From the NCBI RefSeq assembly GCF_009296265.1, contig NZ_WBJS01000009.1, positions 1-64,000 of the forward strand: a DNA stretch of 64,000 nt, read 5' to 3'. This document shows positions 49,304 through 59,023 of the stretch, one piece after another (position 1 is the stretch's first letter; each line of letters opens with the position of its first letter). The notes under the pieces are model-generated. The model ran no database searches. It worked only from the letters and a program-made list of their open reading frames with translations, and had not been told where the DNA came from. The translations under genes were made by a program, and so were the position numbers. Source of the DNA: Thioclava sp. JE_KL1. Its GTDB lineage: Bacteria; Pseudomonadota; Alphaproteobacteria; Rhodobacterales; Rhodobacteraceae.

Positions 49304-49789
49304 ATGATGCACCGAATTGCCGTGCGCAACTCTCAGGCGCAAATCCCTACGATCGCGAAACTTTTCGCGGCGCTGGCGCTTGGGGCGACCGGGTTCTTCG
49401 CCGCGCAGCAGATCATGCCCGCGATTCCCGCCGGAACCGACGGGGCGAAGGAATTGTGGCTGATCATGGGCTCGTTCGGACTGCTGTTCGGCTGGCGTGT
49501 GGTCGGGGTCTCCGCCGGGCGCCGCTGGGTCGATGCGATCAATGACGGGCTGCGCGGCGGTCTTTACGTCCTGCTGTGGACCTTCGCCTTCCTCGGCGTG
49601 ATGCAGATGCTGAAACTTGCGCTGCGCATGCGCTATGACGATGTGCTCTCCGCCGTGACCGACGTCATCGGGCAGGGGACCGCGATCGGGTTGGCCTCGC
49701 TTGGGGTAATGCCTGTCATCACGCTGGGCTTCGGCGCGATGGGCGCCGGGCTTCTGTCGGAACTCGCGCATCGCCGCTACGGGCGCTGA
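49304..49789 (+). CDS. trgA: TrgA-family membrane protein (tellurite-resistance locus)
   Basis: 161 residues with four or so membrane helices (LFAALALGATGFFAAQQIM, LWLIMGSFGLLFGWRVVGV, GGLYVLLWTFAFLGVMQMLK). In Rhodobacter sphaeroides trgA, trgB and cysK are adjacent and needed for high tellurite resistance; the same order is seen here. GGAGG precedes the ATG at 49304. The biochemical role is unknown. Confidence 0.85.
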   Translation: MMHRIAVRNSQAQIPTIAKLFAALALGATGFFAAQQIMPAIPAGTDGAKELWLIMGSFGLLFGWRVVGVSAGRRWVDAINDGLRGGLYVLLWTFAFLGVMQMLKLALRMRYDDVLSAVTDVIGQGTAIGLASLGVMPVITLGFGAMGAGLLSELAHRRYGR

Positions 49790-49876
49790 GCACGAAACCC
49801 ACCACACCCTCCGCTTGACATCGCGCGCCTGCCTTGCAGGTTGTGGCGCATGATGTGCCAAGCTGCGGGGACGGTC

Positions 49877-51010
49877 ATGCAACCACATTTCTTCTACGGC
49901 ACGCTGTGTCATCCGCCTTTGCTGGAGGCGGTCATCGGACGTGTGCCGCAGCTCGTTCCGGCGCGGCTGGAGGGCTTTGCCCCGCATGAGGCCTGTCGCG
50001 ACGGGCAGGGCTTGGGCTTTCCGATCCTGATCGCGACACCGGACGCGGTGACGCGCGGCGTCGTGGCCGACCTGACCGAGGCCGAGGCCGAGCGTATCGC
50101 ATGGTACGAGGATGGCTACGATGCCGAGATCCGCGATCTCGAGACCGGATCGGGGCCGCGCGAGGCGAAGCTGTGGCTACCGAAAGCGGGACGCTGGGAC
50201 GTGGGCGACGCGTGGACCCTCGGAGATTGGGCGCCGAAATGGGCCGCTCTGAAGACCGAGGCCGCGCGGCTCTTCATCGCCGAGGCGCAGGCCGTGGGAC
50301 CGGACGCCGCCAATGCGCGCTATCACGCGATCCTCGTGCGCGCGGCGTCTACCTTGCGCGCCCGCGCAACCCCGATGGCGCAGCATTTGCGCCGGGATCT
50401 GCATGAGGGCGACATCAAGATCGACGCGCAACAGACTGCTTACGCAAAATTTTTTGCGGTCGAGGATTACAAGCTGGAACATCGGCTGTTCGCGGGCGGG
50501 ATGAGTGCCAAGCTCGACCGGGCGGCCTTCGTCTCGGGCGATGCGAGCGTCGTTCTACCATACGATCCGGTGCGCGACCGGGTGATGCTGATCGAACAGA
50601 TCCGCACCGGGCCACTGGCGCGGGGCGAGCCGAACCCGTGGATGATCGAGGCGATTGCGGGCCGGGTCGATCCCGGCGAGACGCCCGAAGAGGCCGCGCT
50701 GCGCGAGGCGGGCGAGGAGGCCGGGATCACGATTGCGCGCCTGATCGAGGCCCCGCGCTACTACCCGTCGCCCGGCGCGAAAAGCGAATTCGTCTATTCC
50801 TATATCGGGATCACCGATCTGCCCGACGAGGCCGCACAGCTTGGCGGCAAGGCCGATGAGCATGAAGATATCCGCGCGCATCTGGTGCCCTTCGAGCGCT
50901 TGATGACGCTGGTTGCGACTGGCGAGGCGGGCAATGCGCCCCTAGTCGTGCTCGCGCTCTGGCTTGCCGGGCAGCGCGCCGCACTGCAGCGGATGGCTGG
51001 CGTCGCGTAA
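49877..51010 (+). CDS. trgB: TrgB: GGCT-like plus Nudix ADP-ribose pyrophosphatase
   Basis: 377 residues with two domains. The N-terminal part (HFFYGTLCHPPLLEAVIG) is an AIG2/gamma-glutamylcyclotransferase-like fold. The C-terminal part is Nudix with GRVDPGETPEEAALREAGEE and AGI, an exact Nudix box, and the ADP-ribose-type GEPNPWMIEAIAG before it. The start at 49877 is preceded by GGGGA; earlier ATGs lack a ribosome site. Encoded between trgA and cysK. Confidence 0.9.
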   Translation: MQPHFFYGTLCHPPLLEAVIGRVPQLVPARLEGFAPHEACRDGQGLGFPILIATPDAVTRGVVADLTEAEAERIAWYEDGYDAEIRDLETGSGPREAKLWLPKAGRWDVGDAWTLGDWAPKWAALKTEAARLFIAEAQAVGPDAANARYHAILVRAASTLRARATPMAQHLRRDLHEGDIKIDAQQTAYAKFFAVEDYKLEHRLFAGGMSAKLDRAAFVSGDASVVLPYDPVRDRVMLIEQIRTGPLARGEPNPWMIEAIAGRVDPGETPEEAALREAGEEAGITIARLIEAPRYYPSPGAKSEFVYSYIGITDLPDEAAQLGGKADEHEDIRAHLVPFERLMTLVATGEAGNAPLVVLALWLAGQRAALQRMAGVA

Positions 51011-51096
51011 TCGCGGGGTTGAGGTGGCGCGCGCCGCGTCCTAAGTCTGACTTCAACGGCCCCGTTGGGGGTAACTCGATACGGGAGGAATGCGCG

Positions 51097-52128
51097 ATGC
51101 GTATCTGCAGCGATCTGGCGTCGGCGGTGGGAAATACCCCGCTCATCAAGCTCAGGAAGGCATCGGAAGAGACCGGCTGCACGATCCTCGGCAAGTCTGA
51201 GTTCCTCAATCCCGGCCAATCGGTGAAAGACCGCGCAGCGCTGTTTATTATCCGTGACGCGATCCAGCGCGGCGAGCTTGCGCCCGGCGGCACGATCGTC
51301 GAAGGCACGGCGGGCAATACCGGCATCGGTCTCGCGCTCGTGGGCGCTTCGATGGGTTTCCGCGCGGTGATCGTGATCCCCGAGACGCAGAGCCAGGAAA
51401 AGAAGGACATGCTGCGGCTGGCGGGGGCCGAACTGGTGCAGGTTCCGGCCGCGCCTTATCGCAACCCGAACAACTACGTGCGCTATTCCGAGCGGCTCGC
51501 CAAGGAACTGGCCAAGACCGATCCGCATGGCGCGATCTGGGCCAACCAGTTCGACAATACCGCGAACCGGCAGGCCCATATCGAGACGACCGGCCCCGAA
51601 ATCTGGGATCAGACCGGCGGCAAGGTCGACGGCTTCATCTGCGCGGTGGGCTCGGGCGGCACGCTCGCGGGCACCGGCATGGCGTTGCAGCCCAAGGGCG
51701 TGAAGATCGGCCTCGCCGATCCCGACGGCGCGGCGCTGCACAGCTATTACACCACGGGCGAGTTCAAATCCGAGGGTTCCTCGATCACCGAAGGCATCGG
51801 GCAGGGGCGGATCACCGCCAATCTCGAGGGCTTCACTCCGGATATGAGCTTCAACATCCCCGATAGCGAGGCGCTGCCGGTGGTCTTCGACCTGCTGCAG
51901 GAAGAAGGCCTCTGCTTGGGTGGCTCCTCGGGGATCAATATCGCGGGCGCGATGCATATGGCGCGCGAGCTGGGCCCGGGCCACACGATCGTGACGGTGC
52001 TGTGCGATTACGGCAACCGCTATCAGTCGAAACTCTTCAACCCCGACTTCCTCAAGGGCAAGGGGCTGCCTGTGCCGGAATGGCTCGACCGGGCTCCGCG
52101 AGAGATGCCGGAGGTCTTCGAGGGATGA
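51097..52128 (+). CDS. cysK: Cysteine synthase A
   Basis: Makes cysteine from O-acetylserine and sulfide. 343 residues. The pyridoxal-phosphate Lys is in NPGQSVKDRAAL, the phosphate cup in VGSGGTLAGTG, and EGTAGNTGIGLALVG is the substrate loop (TxGNT form). GGGAGGA precedes the ATG at 51097. Its stop overlaps the MscS-type gene by ATGA. Cysteine/thiol supply links it to the tellurite locus in the known Rhodobacter case. Confidence 0.94.
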   Translation: MRICSDLASAVGNTPLIKLRKASEETGCTILGKSEFLNPGQSVKDRAALFIIRDAIQRGELAPGGTIVEGTAGNTGIGLALVGASMGFRAVIVIPETQSQEKKDMLRLAGAELVQVPAAPYRNPNNYVRYSERLAKELAKTDPHGAIWANQFDNTANRQAHIETTGPEIWDQTGGKVDGFICAVGSGGTLAGTGMALQPKGVKIGLADPDGAALHSYYTTGEFKSEGSSITEGIGQGRITANLEGFTPDMSFNIPDSEALPVVFDLLQEEGLCLGGSSGINIAGAMHMARELGPGHTIVTVLCDYGNRYQSKLFNPDFLKGKGLPVPEWLDRAPREMPEVFEG

Positions 52129-54674
52129 TCCTGCGTCTGGCGCGTCTGCTCTTGCTGGCCGTCGCGCTGGCGCTCCCCGGGATTGGTTTCGCGCAAAGCC
52201 CCGACACGCCCGATTACAAGGCGTGGGAACAGACCGCGACCGAAGCCGAAAAGATGGTGCAGGCCGATCAGGCCCAACGCCCGGCCTTCGACAAGATCCG
52301 GCAAGAGGTCGTCAACTGGCGAGAGAAGTTCAAGGCGGCCGAGGATATCAACGCCAGCCAGATCTCGACCGTGAAGGCGCAGATTGAGGCGCTCGGGCCC
52401 CCACCGAAGGAGGGCGAGAGCGAGGATCAGGCGATTGCCGACCGGCGCAAGAAGCTCAATGACGAGCTGGCAAAGCTACAGGCGCCAGCGCTGCGCGCGA
52501 CCGAGGCCGCCAGCCGCGCGGATTCCATCGTCGCCAATATTGATCAGGTTCTGCGCGCGCGTCAGACAGACAAGCTGTTGCGGCTGACACCTTCGCCGCT
52601 CAATCCGATCAACTGGCCCGAGGGGGTGAAAGTCCTCACCGGGCTGACCTCCGAGCTTGCCTCCGAGATGGGGCAGCAACTCGATCAGCCGGACCCCTAC
52701 GCCAATGCGCGCAACAACGCCCCTGCGATCGTGGGCCTTTTGTTGGTGGCGCTTATGCTGGTGTTGCGCGGGCGGACATGGATCGACAAGCTGGCCGATG
52801 TGCTGGAGGCGCGTCTGGCGCGCAACGCGCAGCGGGTGATCGATTTCATCGTCTCGCTGGGTCAGCTCTTGCTGCCGATCGCCGGAATCGCACTGCTTGA
52901 AGCGGCGCTGGTGCAGACGGAGCTGTTCGGCGCGCGCTGGTTGGAATTGTTGCTCGCGATCGGCGTGGTTCTGAGCGCGGCCTTCGTCGCCTTCTGGCTT
53001 TCGGGCCGTATCTTCCCGCGCAATGACCGGCAGGCCGCGCCCTTCACGCTGCAAAGCGAACGGCGCCGCGAAGGCCGGGTGCTGACGATCTCGCTGGCCG
53101 TGTTCGCCGCGATCCAGGGCCCGTTCGGTGACTGGCTTGTGGCCCGCGGGCAGGACGTATTCGAGGGCAGCGCGAAAACCGCCAAGGAGATCGACGCGGC
53201 GGGGCACACGCTCGATGCAGGCTTCGGCGTTCTGGTCTTCCCGCTGCAGGTCCTTGCAGCGATCGCGCTGTTCCGCTTCGGCCAGCTGCTGCGCCGTCAC
53301 CTGCGCAACGAGACCAACGGGAGCGAGGAAGGTGCGTTTCGCGACCGTCTTGTCGGCGCGCTCGGCAATGCGCTGATTGGCGTCGCGGTGGTCGCGCCGG
53401 TTCTGGGCGGGATCGGCTATATCAACGCCGCCAATGCGCTGATCTTCCCAACCATCCTGACGCTGGGGCTGATCGCGCTGGTCCTGGTGCTCAACCAGTT
53501 CTTCACCGATGTTTACGTGTTGGTCACCCGGCGCGAGGATGACGGCCGCGACTCCCTGATCCCGGCGCTGATCGGCTTCCTGCTGGGCCTGCTCGCCATG
53601 CCGCCCGCGGCGTTGATCTGGGGCGCGCGCCCGGCCGATCTGGCCGAGATGTGGACGCGGTTCCAGAACGGCATCTCGGTCAGCGGCGTCACGATCTCGC
53701 CCGGCATCTTCCTGACCTTCGCGATCGTCTTCGTGATCGGCCTGATGGTCACGCGGCTCCTGCAAGGGGCGCTGAAGACCTCGCTGCTGCCGAAGACGAA
53801 GATCGACAAGGGCGGCCAGAACGCCATCGTCTCGGGGCTTGGCTATTTGGGGATCTTCCTCGCCGCGATCATCGCGATCTCCTCGGCCGGGATCGACCTC
53901 AGCTCGCTCGCCATCGTCGCCGGTGCGCTCTCGGTCGGTGTCGGTTTCGGTCTGCAGACCATCGTGCAGAACTTCGTCTCGGGCATCATTCTGCTGATCG
54001 AGCGCCCGATTTCTGAGGGCGACTGGATCGAGGTCAACGGCCAGATGGGAATCGTGAAGGCGATCTCCGTGCGCTCTACCCGGATCGAGACCTTCGACCG
54101 CACCGAAGTCATCGTGCCCAATGCCGACCTGATCTCCGGGCAGGTGACGAACTGGACCCGCGGCAATGTCACGGGCCGCCTGATCGTGCCGGTTGGCGTG
54201 GCCTATGGCACCGACACGCGCAAGGTCGAGAAGATCCTGCACGAGGTGGCTGCGAACCAGTCGCTGGTGATGATGAACCCCGAACCGGTCGTGATGTTCA
54301 AAGGGTTCGGCGCGGACAGCCTCGATTTCGAGGTCCGCGTGATCCTCTCGGACGTGAACTTCATCCTCCGCGTCCAGAGCGAGATGAATCACGAGATCAA
54401 TCAACGCTTCGCCGAGGCCGGGATCGAAATTCCCTTCGCACAGCGCGACGTCTGGCTCCGCAACCCAGAGGTTCTGCGGCCCAAGGAGGACGAGGCCGAA
54501 AAGGACGCGGATGACTCGGAGACCTCCGCGGACGAAAGCGAAGACGACAGCGACACCAAGCACCCCGTGACCCGCGCCGATTACGGCAAGCCTCAGCCCG
54601 GCGAAGGGCCCGAGGGGATGGAGGAGCAGCGCCACGACACTTCAGACGGAGAGGCCGATGCCGGAGACCGCTAA
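52125..54674 (+). CDS. MscS-family mechanosensitive channel with DUF3772 domain
   Basis: 849 residues. Signal peptide (RLARLLLLAVALALPGIGFA), periplasmic coiled-coil DUF3772 region (about 25-185), around ten membrane helices, and a C-terminal MscS core: GLGYLGIFLAAIIAISSAGI, pore helix GALSVGVGFGLQTIVQNFV, then IEVNGQMGIVKAISVRSTRI. A Glu/Asp-rich tail follows. Opens under membrane tension during osmotic downshock. Start overlaps cysK (ATGA). Confidence 0.93.
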   Translation: MILRLARLLLLAVALALPGIGFAQSPDTPDYKAWEQTATEAEKMVQADQAQRPAFDKIRQEVVNWREKFKAAEDINASQISTVKAQIEALGPPPKEGESEDQAIADRRKKLNDELAKLQAPALRATEAASRADSIVANIDQVLRARQTDKLLRLTPSPLNPINWPEGVKVLTGLTSELASEMGQQLDQPDPYANARNNAPAIVGLLLVALMLVLRGRTWIDKLADVLEARLARNAQRVIDFIVSLGQLLLPIAGIALLEAALVQTELFGARWLELLLAIGVVLSAAFVAFWLSGRIFPRNDRQAAPFTLQSERRREGRVLTISLAVFAAIQGPFGDWLVARGQDVFEGSAKTAKEIDAAGHTLDAGFGVLVFPLQVLAAIALFRFGQLLRRHLRNETNGSEEGAFRDRLVGALGNALIGVAVVAPVLGGIGYINAANALIFPTILTLGLIALVLVLNQFFTDVYVLVTRREDDGRDSLIPALIGFLLGLLAMPPAALIWGARPADLAEMWTRFQNGISVSGVTISPGIFLTFAIVFVIGLMVTRLLQGALKTSLLPKTKIDKGGQNAIVSGLGYLGIFLAAIIAISSAGIDLSSLAIVAGALSVGVGFGLQTIVQNFVSGIILLIERPISEGDWIEVNGQMGIVKAISVRSTRIETFDRTEVIVPNADLISGQVTNWTRGNVTGRLIVPVGVAYGTDTRKVEKILHEVAANQSLVMMNPEPVVMFKGFGADSLDFEVRVILSDVNFILRVQSEMNHEINQRFAEAGIEIPFAQRDVWLRNPEVLRPKEDEAEKDADDSETSADESEDDSDTKHPVTRADYGKPQPGEGPEGMEEQRHDTSDGEADAGDR

Positions 54675-55404
54675 ACAGCCGCAGCAGCAAAGCTACCGCA
54701 TACACCCCTATGCCCGCGATCTCGAGGTCCGGGTGACGGGCCTGACCGATGAGGGTGGTATCTATTGCGCGGATTCGATCTTTTACCCGACCGGCGGCGG
54801 CCAGCCCGGCGACAGTGGTAAACTGGTCTGGGATGGCGGCGAGATCGAGATCGCGACGGCGGTGAAGGCCGAACCCGGCGCGCCCGGTGCGGTGATCCTG
54901 GTTCCGGCGGAGCCGCAGCCGCTGCCGCCTGTTGGAGCGCAGGTGCAGCAGCATCTCGACTGGGAGCGGCGTCACCGTCACATGCGCGTCCACACCGCGC
55001 TGCATCTCCTGTCGGTCGCGATTCCGCTGCCGGTCACGGGCGGGCAGATCGGCTCTGAAAAGGGACGGCTCGATTTCGATATGCCGGAGCGGCCCGAAGA
55101 TCTGGAAGCGATCGAACGGCAGCTCAACGACTGGATCGCGCAGGACCTCAAGGTGGTCGAGCATTGGATCACCGATGCCGAGCTCGAGGCGCAGCCCGAT
55201 CTGGTCAAGACGCTCTCGGTCGCGCCGCCCAAAGGTCAGGGCTGGGTGCGGCTGGTAGCGGTCGGCGAAGAGGCCGACCGGATCGACCTGCAGCCCTGCG
55301 GTGGCACGCATGTCGCCTCGACCGGCGAGATCGGCGGCCTCAGGATCGGCAAGATCGAGAAGAAGGGCAAGATGAACCGCCGCGTGCATCTTCATCTGGC
55401 CTGA
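54658..55404 (+). CDS. Alanyl-tRNA editing protein, AlaX-like
   Basis: 248 residues resembling the editing domain of AlaRS. FYPTGGGQPGDSG is the typical glycine-rich N-domain, HMRVHTALHLLSV supplies two zinc-binding His, and QPCGGTHVASTGE the Cys and third His. Hydrolyses mischarged Ser- or Gly-tRNA(Ala). Starts 17 bases inside the channel gene. Confidence 0.92.
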   Translation: MPETAKQPQQQSYRIHPYARDLEVRVTGLTDEGGIYCADSIFYPTGGGQPGDSGKLVWDGGEIEIATAVKAEPGAPGAVILVPAEPQPLPPVGAQVQQHLDWERRHRHMRVHTALHLLSVAIPLPVTGGQIGSEKGRLDFDMPERPEDLEAIERQLNDWIAQDLKVVEHWITDAELEAQPDLVKTLSVAPPKGQGWVRLVAVGEEADRIDLQPCGGTHVASTGEIGGLRIGKIEKKGKMNRRVHLHLA

Positions 55405-55490
55405 GTGCTGCGGGCCGGGCAGGGGCGCTGCCCCTCTGCCTGCGGCATTCACCCCGGGATATTTGAACAAGACGAAGGGGCGTGCCCCGC

Positions 55491-55522
55491 AATGCAAAAG
55501 GGCGGCCACCGGGGCCGCCCTT
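55491..55522 (-). terminator. fumC terminator
   Basis: On the minus strand AAGGGCGGC/GCCGCCCTT forms a 9-bp stem at 55498-55522, followed by TTTTGC. It lies just after the fumC stop. Confidence 0.75.
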
Positions 55523-55542
55523 CGTCATTCATGGAAGCTGAA

Positions 55543-56937
55543 TCAGGCTTTCGGGCCGATCATCTGCTCGGGACGCACGACTTTGTCGAAGGTTTCCTCG
55601 TCGACGAAGCCAAGCTTGATCGCCTCTTCCTTCAGCGTGGTGCCGTTCTTATGCGCGGTCTTCGCGACCTTGGTCGCGTTGTCGTAACCGATGGTCGGCG
55701 CGAGCGCGGTGACCAGCATCAGCGACTCGTGCAGCAGCTTCTCGATGCGCGGCTCGTTGGCCTCGATGCCCGCGACCATGTTGTCGGTGAAGGCCGAGGC
55801 GCTGTCGCCCAGGAGCTGCATCGATTGCAGCACGTTGTAGCTCATCATCGGGTTGTAGACGTTGAGCTCGAAATGGCCTTGCGAGCCGGCGATGCCGACG
55901 GCGGCGTCGTTGCCCATGACATGGGCGCAAACCATGGTCAGCGCTTCGGCCTGCGTCGGGTTCACCTTGCCCGGCATGATCGAGGAGCCCGGCTCGTTTT
56001 CCGGCAGGATCAGCTCGCCCAGACCGCAGCGCGGGCCCGAGCCCAGAAGGCGGATGTCGTTGGCGATCTTGAAGAGCGAAGCGGCCACGGTCTTCAGCGC
56101 GCCCGAGAACATCACCATCGCATCATGCGCGGCCAGCGCTTCGAACTTGTTCGGTGCGGTGACGAAGGGCAGGTCGGTGATCTCGGCCATGTTCGCCGCG
56201 ACCGTCTCGGCCCAGCCCACTTGCGTGTTCAGACCGGTACCGACGGCGGTGCCGCCTTGGGCCAGTTCGTAGATGTCGCCGAGCGAGGCCTCGACGCGCT
56301 CGATCCCCTTCTTCACCTGATGGGCGTAGCCGGAGAATTCCTGACCGAGCGTCAGCGGCGTCGCGTCCTGCGTGTGGGTGCGGCCGATCTTGATGATGTC
56401 CTTGAAATCCTCGGACTTGGCTTCCAGCGCCGCGTGCAGCTTGCGCAGACCCGGCAGCAGAACGTCACGTGCCTGCATCGCGATCCCGACATGCATCGCG
56501 GTCGGGAAGGTGTCGTTCGAGGACTGCCCCATATTGCAGTGATCGTTCGGGTGGACCGGGTCTTTCGAGCCCATCTCGCCGCCCAAAATTTCGATCGCGC
56601 GGTTCGAGATCACCTCGTTCGCGTTCATGTTCGACTGCGTGCCCGAGCCGGTCTGCCAAACCACCAGCGGGAAGTTGTCGTCGAACTTGCCTTCGATCAC
56701 TTCGCCCGCGGCCTCGATGATCGCATCGGCGATCTTTGCGTCCATCTTGCCCTGCGCCTTGTTGGCCATTGCGCAGGCTTTCTTGATTACGCCAAGCGCG
56801 CGGATGATCGGCACGGGCTGACGCTCCCAGCCGATCGGGAAGTTCATGATCGAGCGCTGCGTCTGCGCGCCCCAATATTTGTCGGCGGGAACTTCAAGCG
56901 GGCCGAAGCTGTCGGTTTCGGTGCGGGTCGCGGTCAT
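55543..56937 (-). CDS. fumC: Fumarase class II
   Basis: Interconverts fumarate and malate in the TCA cycle. 464 residues, the normal FumC length. [39 protein letters not shown], the [20 protein letters not shown] block and the signature [13 protein letters not shown] are present. The start at 56937 has GGAGG nicely spaced; ATG at 56949 and a farther one lack a site. Confidence 0.97.
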   Translation of the reverse strand: MTATRTETDSFGPLEVPADKYWGAQTQRSIMNFPIGWERQPVPIIRALGVIKKACAMANKAQGKMDAKIADAIIEAAGEVIEGKFDDNFPLVVWQTGSGTQSNMNANEVISNRAIEILGGEMGSKDPVHPNDHCNMGQSSNDTFPTAMHVGIAMQARDVLLPGLRKLHAALEAKSEDFKDIIKIGRTHTQDATPLTLGQEFSGYAHQVKKGIERVEASLGDIYELAQGGTAVGTGLNTQVGWAETVAANMAEITDLPFVTAPNKFEALAAHDAMVMFSGALKTVAASLFKIANDIRLLGSGPRCGLGELILPENEPGSSIMPGKVNPTQAEALTMVCAHVMGNDAAVGIAGSQGHFELNVYNPMMSYNVLQSMQLLGDSASAFTDNMVAGIEANEPRIEKLLHESLMLVTALAPTIGYDNATKVAKTAHKNGTTLKEEAIKLGFVDEETFDKVVRPEQMIGPKA

Positions 56938-57032
56938 CTGGGCCTCCATGATTGCGCGCAATCTTTCGCTCGCACTGATAGGGCGCGCGGAGGGATTTTG
57001 CAACGGTATACGGAGGTATACTTGGGGGGCTC

Positions 57033-57434
57033 TCAGATCTGTGCGGCGATCGCGTCGCGGTCGATCAGAGAATGCACTTCGCGGATGCGGCCATCGGTGA
57101 CGCGATAGAAGACATGTTCGTCGAACGTCACGCGGCGGCCGTTCACCGGCAGGTCGAAGAGCGTTCCCGCGGGCGTGCAGTCGAAACGCAGCCGGGCTGC
57201 GATCACCGGCGGATCGGTCACGAGCGTTTCTGCGCGGAAGTGCAGGTCGGGGATCGCACGATGGTCACCCTCGAGCATCGCTTGATACCCTGCGAGGCCG
57301 AGCGGGCGCGCGTTATGCGTGACCTCCGGATGCACGAAATCACCGAGACGCGCCCAGTCTTGAGCGTTCAAGCAGTCGAGATAGCCGTGATAGAGCGAGA
57401 GGAGCGTGTCGCGGTCCAGAGGCTCCGAAGACAC
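57033..57434 (-). CDS. NTF2/SnoaL-like protein
   Basis: About 133 residues from a GTG at 57434, four bases after the sspB stop; the frame upstream is antisense to sspB's coiled tail. A cone-shaped NTF2-like fold is expected from [26 protein letters not shown]-type strands ([20 protein letters not shown]) and the ending [15 protein letters not shown]. Members are small isomerases, cyclases or binding proteins; the function here is unknown. Co-transcription with sspB is likely. Confidence 0.7.
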   Translation of the reverse strand: MSSEPLDRDTLLSLYHGYLDCLNAQDWARLGDFVHPEVTHNARPLGLAGYQAMLEGDHRAIPDLHFRAETLVTDPPVIAARLRFDCTPAGTLFDLPVNGRRVTFDEHVFYRVTDGRIREVHSLIDRDAIAAQI

Positions 57435-57438
57435 CGGA

Positions 57439-57903
57439 TTACTTGCGGAATTGATCGAGGCTGACGACCTCGGCCTCGCCACGCTCGGCAGGGGCGGTCT
57501 CTTCCTCCTCGGCCACCTCATCCTCTTCGATCTCGTCGTCTTCGTCATATTCCTGCGTCTCGAAACGCAGGCCGAATTCGACGGAGGGGTCGACAAAGGT
57601 GGTGATCGCGTCGAGCGGCACATAGAGCGGCTCGGGAGAATTGCCGAAATTCAGCGTGATCGAGAACCCATCCTCGCCCACTTCGAAATTGTCATACCAG
57701 TTCTGGATGACGATGGTCATTTCTTCGGGGTAGCGTTCGCGCAGCCAATCGGCCAGCTCGGCATCGGGGTGACGGGTGTCGAAGGTGATGAAAAAGTGGT
57801 GCTCGCCGGGCAGACCATTGGCTGCGATGTCGCTTAGCACTGTCTGGATCAGCCCGCGCATCGCGTGATGCATCAGGTTGCCGTAATCAATGGATTGCGT
57901 CAT
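57439..57903 (-). CDS. sspB: SspB-type ClpXP adaptor
   Basis: 154 residues. The SspB-like substrate-binding domain (about 5-110; GEHHFFITFDTRHPDAEL, PEEMTIVIQNWYDNFEV, VPLDAITTFVDPSVEFGLRF) is followed by an acidic linker and a short C-terminal motif VVSLDQFRK that docks on ClpX in this family. Delivers tmRNA-tagged proteins for degradation. The ssrA gene is about 0.7 kb away on the same strand. Confidence 0.93.
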   Translation of the reverse strand: MTQSIDYGNLMHHAMRGLIQTVLSDIAANGLPGEHHFFITFDTRHPDAELADWLRERYPEEMTIVIQNWYDNFEVGEDGFSITLNFGNSPEPLYVPLDAITTFVDPSVEFGLRFETQEYDEDDEIEEDEVAEEEETAPAERGEAEVVSLDQFRK

Positions 57904-58057
57904 GGCCGGGTCCCTTTCTTCTCGGGCTCAGCATAGGGGATTCGTGGCGGGCCGCAAGGCGGGCAGAGCCGCGCGAAGGCTGACGTCGAGGGCATGTACC
58001 GGGGGTGGCGGTCTTCGATCTTGCGCAACCTTGAGGCGAACCTTGTCGGGGCGGCGC

Positions 58058-58483
58058 CTATCCCAGCACTTCGCCCGACAGGCACAGCGCGACGGTGTCG
58101 CGCGGCATCATCTCCAACGCCTCGAAGAGTGCGATCACATCGTAATTATTATACGCCTCCACGATCCTGTCGCCGCGAAACCGCATCGTCAGTTGCCCGG
58201 TAAATTCCACCGCGCGCGCCGTTTGTGCCGATTTTCCCGCGATTTTCAGAAGCGTCCAAAGCCAGTCCTCCGTCTCGACATGGCGCAGCACGGTGATCTT
58301 GATGTCCTGCAGATGCGCGCGCAGGGCCGGCACCAGCTCGCGAAACTCCTGCGGTCGCAATTCGAGCCCCGGCATCAGCCCATTGGTCTGCGCCTCGGCG
58401 TCGAACAGCCCGTCGACCTCGTCCAGCCGACCTTCGCCCCAAACGGCATGGAGCCACGTTTCGATCCTCGCAAGCCGGGACAT
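58058..58483 (-). CDS. SnoaL-like (ester cyclase-type) protein
   Basis: 141 residues with an NTF2-like fold: MSRLARIETWLHAVWGEGRL, then a central strand ITVLRHVETEDWLWTLLKIA and RAVEFTGQLTMRFRGDRI with EAYNNYDVIALFEALEM at the end. Polyketide cyclase-related members have no common enzymatic function, so none is assigned. It sits between sspB and ssrA on the same strand. The 154-bp gap toward sspB shows nothing. Confidence 0.75.
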   Translation of the reverse strand: MSRLARIETWLHAVWGEGRLDEVDGLFDAEAQTNGLMPGLELRPQEFRELVPALRAHLQDIKITVLRHVETEDWLWTLLKIAGKSAQTARAVEFTGQLTMRFRGDRIVEAYNNYDVIALFEALEMMPRDTVALCLSGEVLG

Positions 58484-58599
58484 CGCGCCCCTCCGTTTCC
58501 CGTCGGTCCTGGGGGCACCATGGCAGGCACGGATTTCAAACCGGTTAACGCCGGTCGCATCGCAAAAAGAGGGGGGAAAGTGCAGGATTCTGTTGCAAG

Positions 58600-58890
58600 G
58601 CTCCTGCGGGCCCCGCCTTACGCGGCTAAGCGCAAGGAGTTAAGTTTCGGTTACCCGAGCTGCTTACGCAGCCAGAGCGACCGGAGCACGGTTGTCGTTG
58701 GCAACTGTACAAATCGCACCGATAACGGTGGTAGCTCACCGGGACAAAGCAAACATCTTTACACGTTCGTCGATCCTATTTCGGCCCCATTCTCCCCCAA
58801 CGAGGGTTGATTGGTGGAGCCGCCGGGTACCGCCCCCGGGTCCGATCCGCTTATTTCATGCGCGTTTATGCCCATAGTCCCCGTTGCCGG
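58600..58890 (-). ncRNA. ssrA: Circularly permuted two-piece tmRNA
   Basis: The tag frame is at 58702-58664 on the minus strand (ANDNRAPVALAA then stop). The 5' acceptor strand GGGGCCG starts at 58788 and continues AAATAGGATCGACG, as tmRNAs do. The 3' acceptor strand CGGCTCC-ACCA ends at 58812, upstream in transcription, with a T stem CCGGG/CCCGG and 7-base loop before it. The 7-bp acceptor stem therefore joins ends separated by a 23-base segment to be removed, which is the alphaproteobacterial permuted design. Outer ends are approximate. A hairpin and T-run at about 58561-58600 would terminate it. Confidence 0.93.
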
Positions 58891-59023
58891 GAACGTCTTG
58901 GAATATAGGGGGAAGATCGGGGGCCTTCAAGGCGTCGCGCGCGCATGATGTGCATTAACCGGACGTGAACTAGCCGCGCGCTATAGCTCGAGTCGGGCCA
59001 AGAACTGACCAAGGAGGGGCGCG

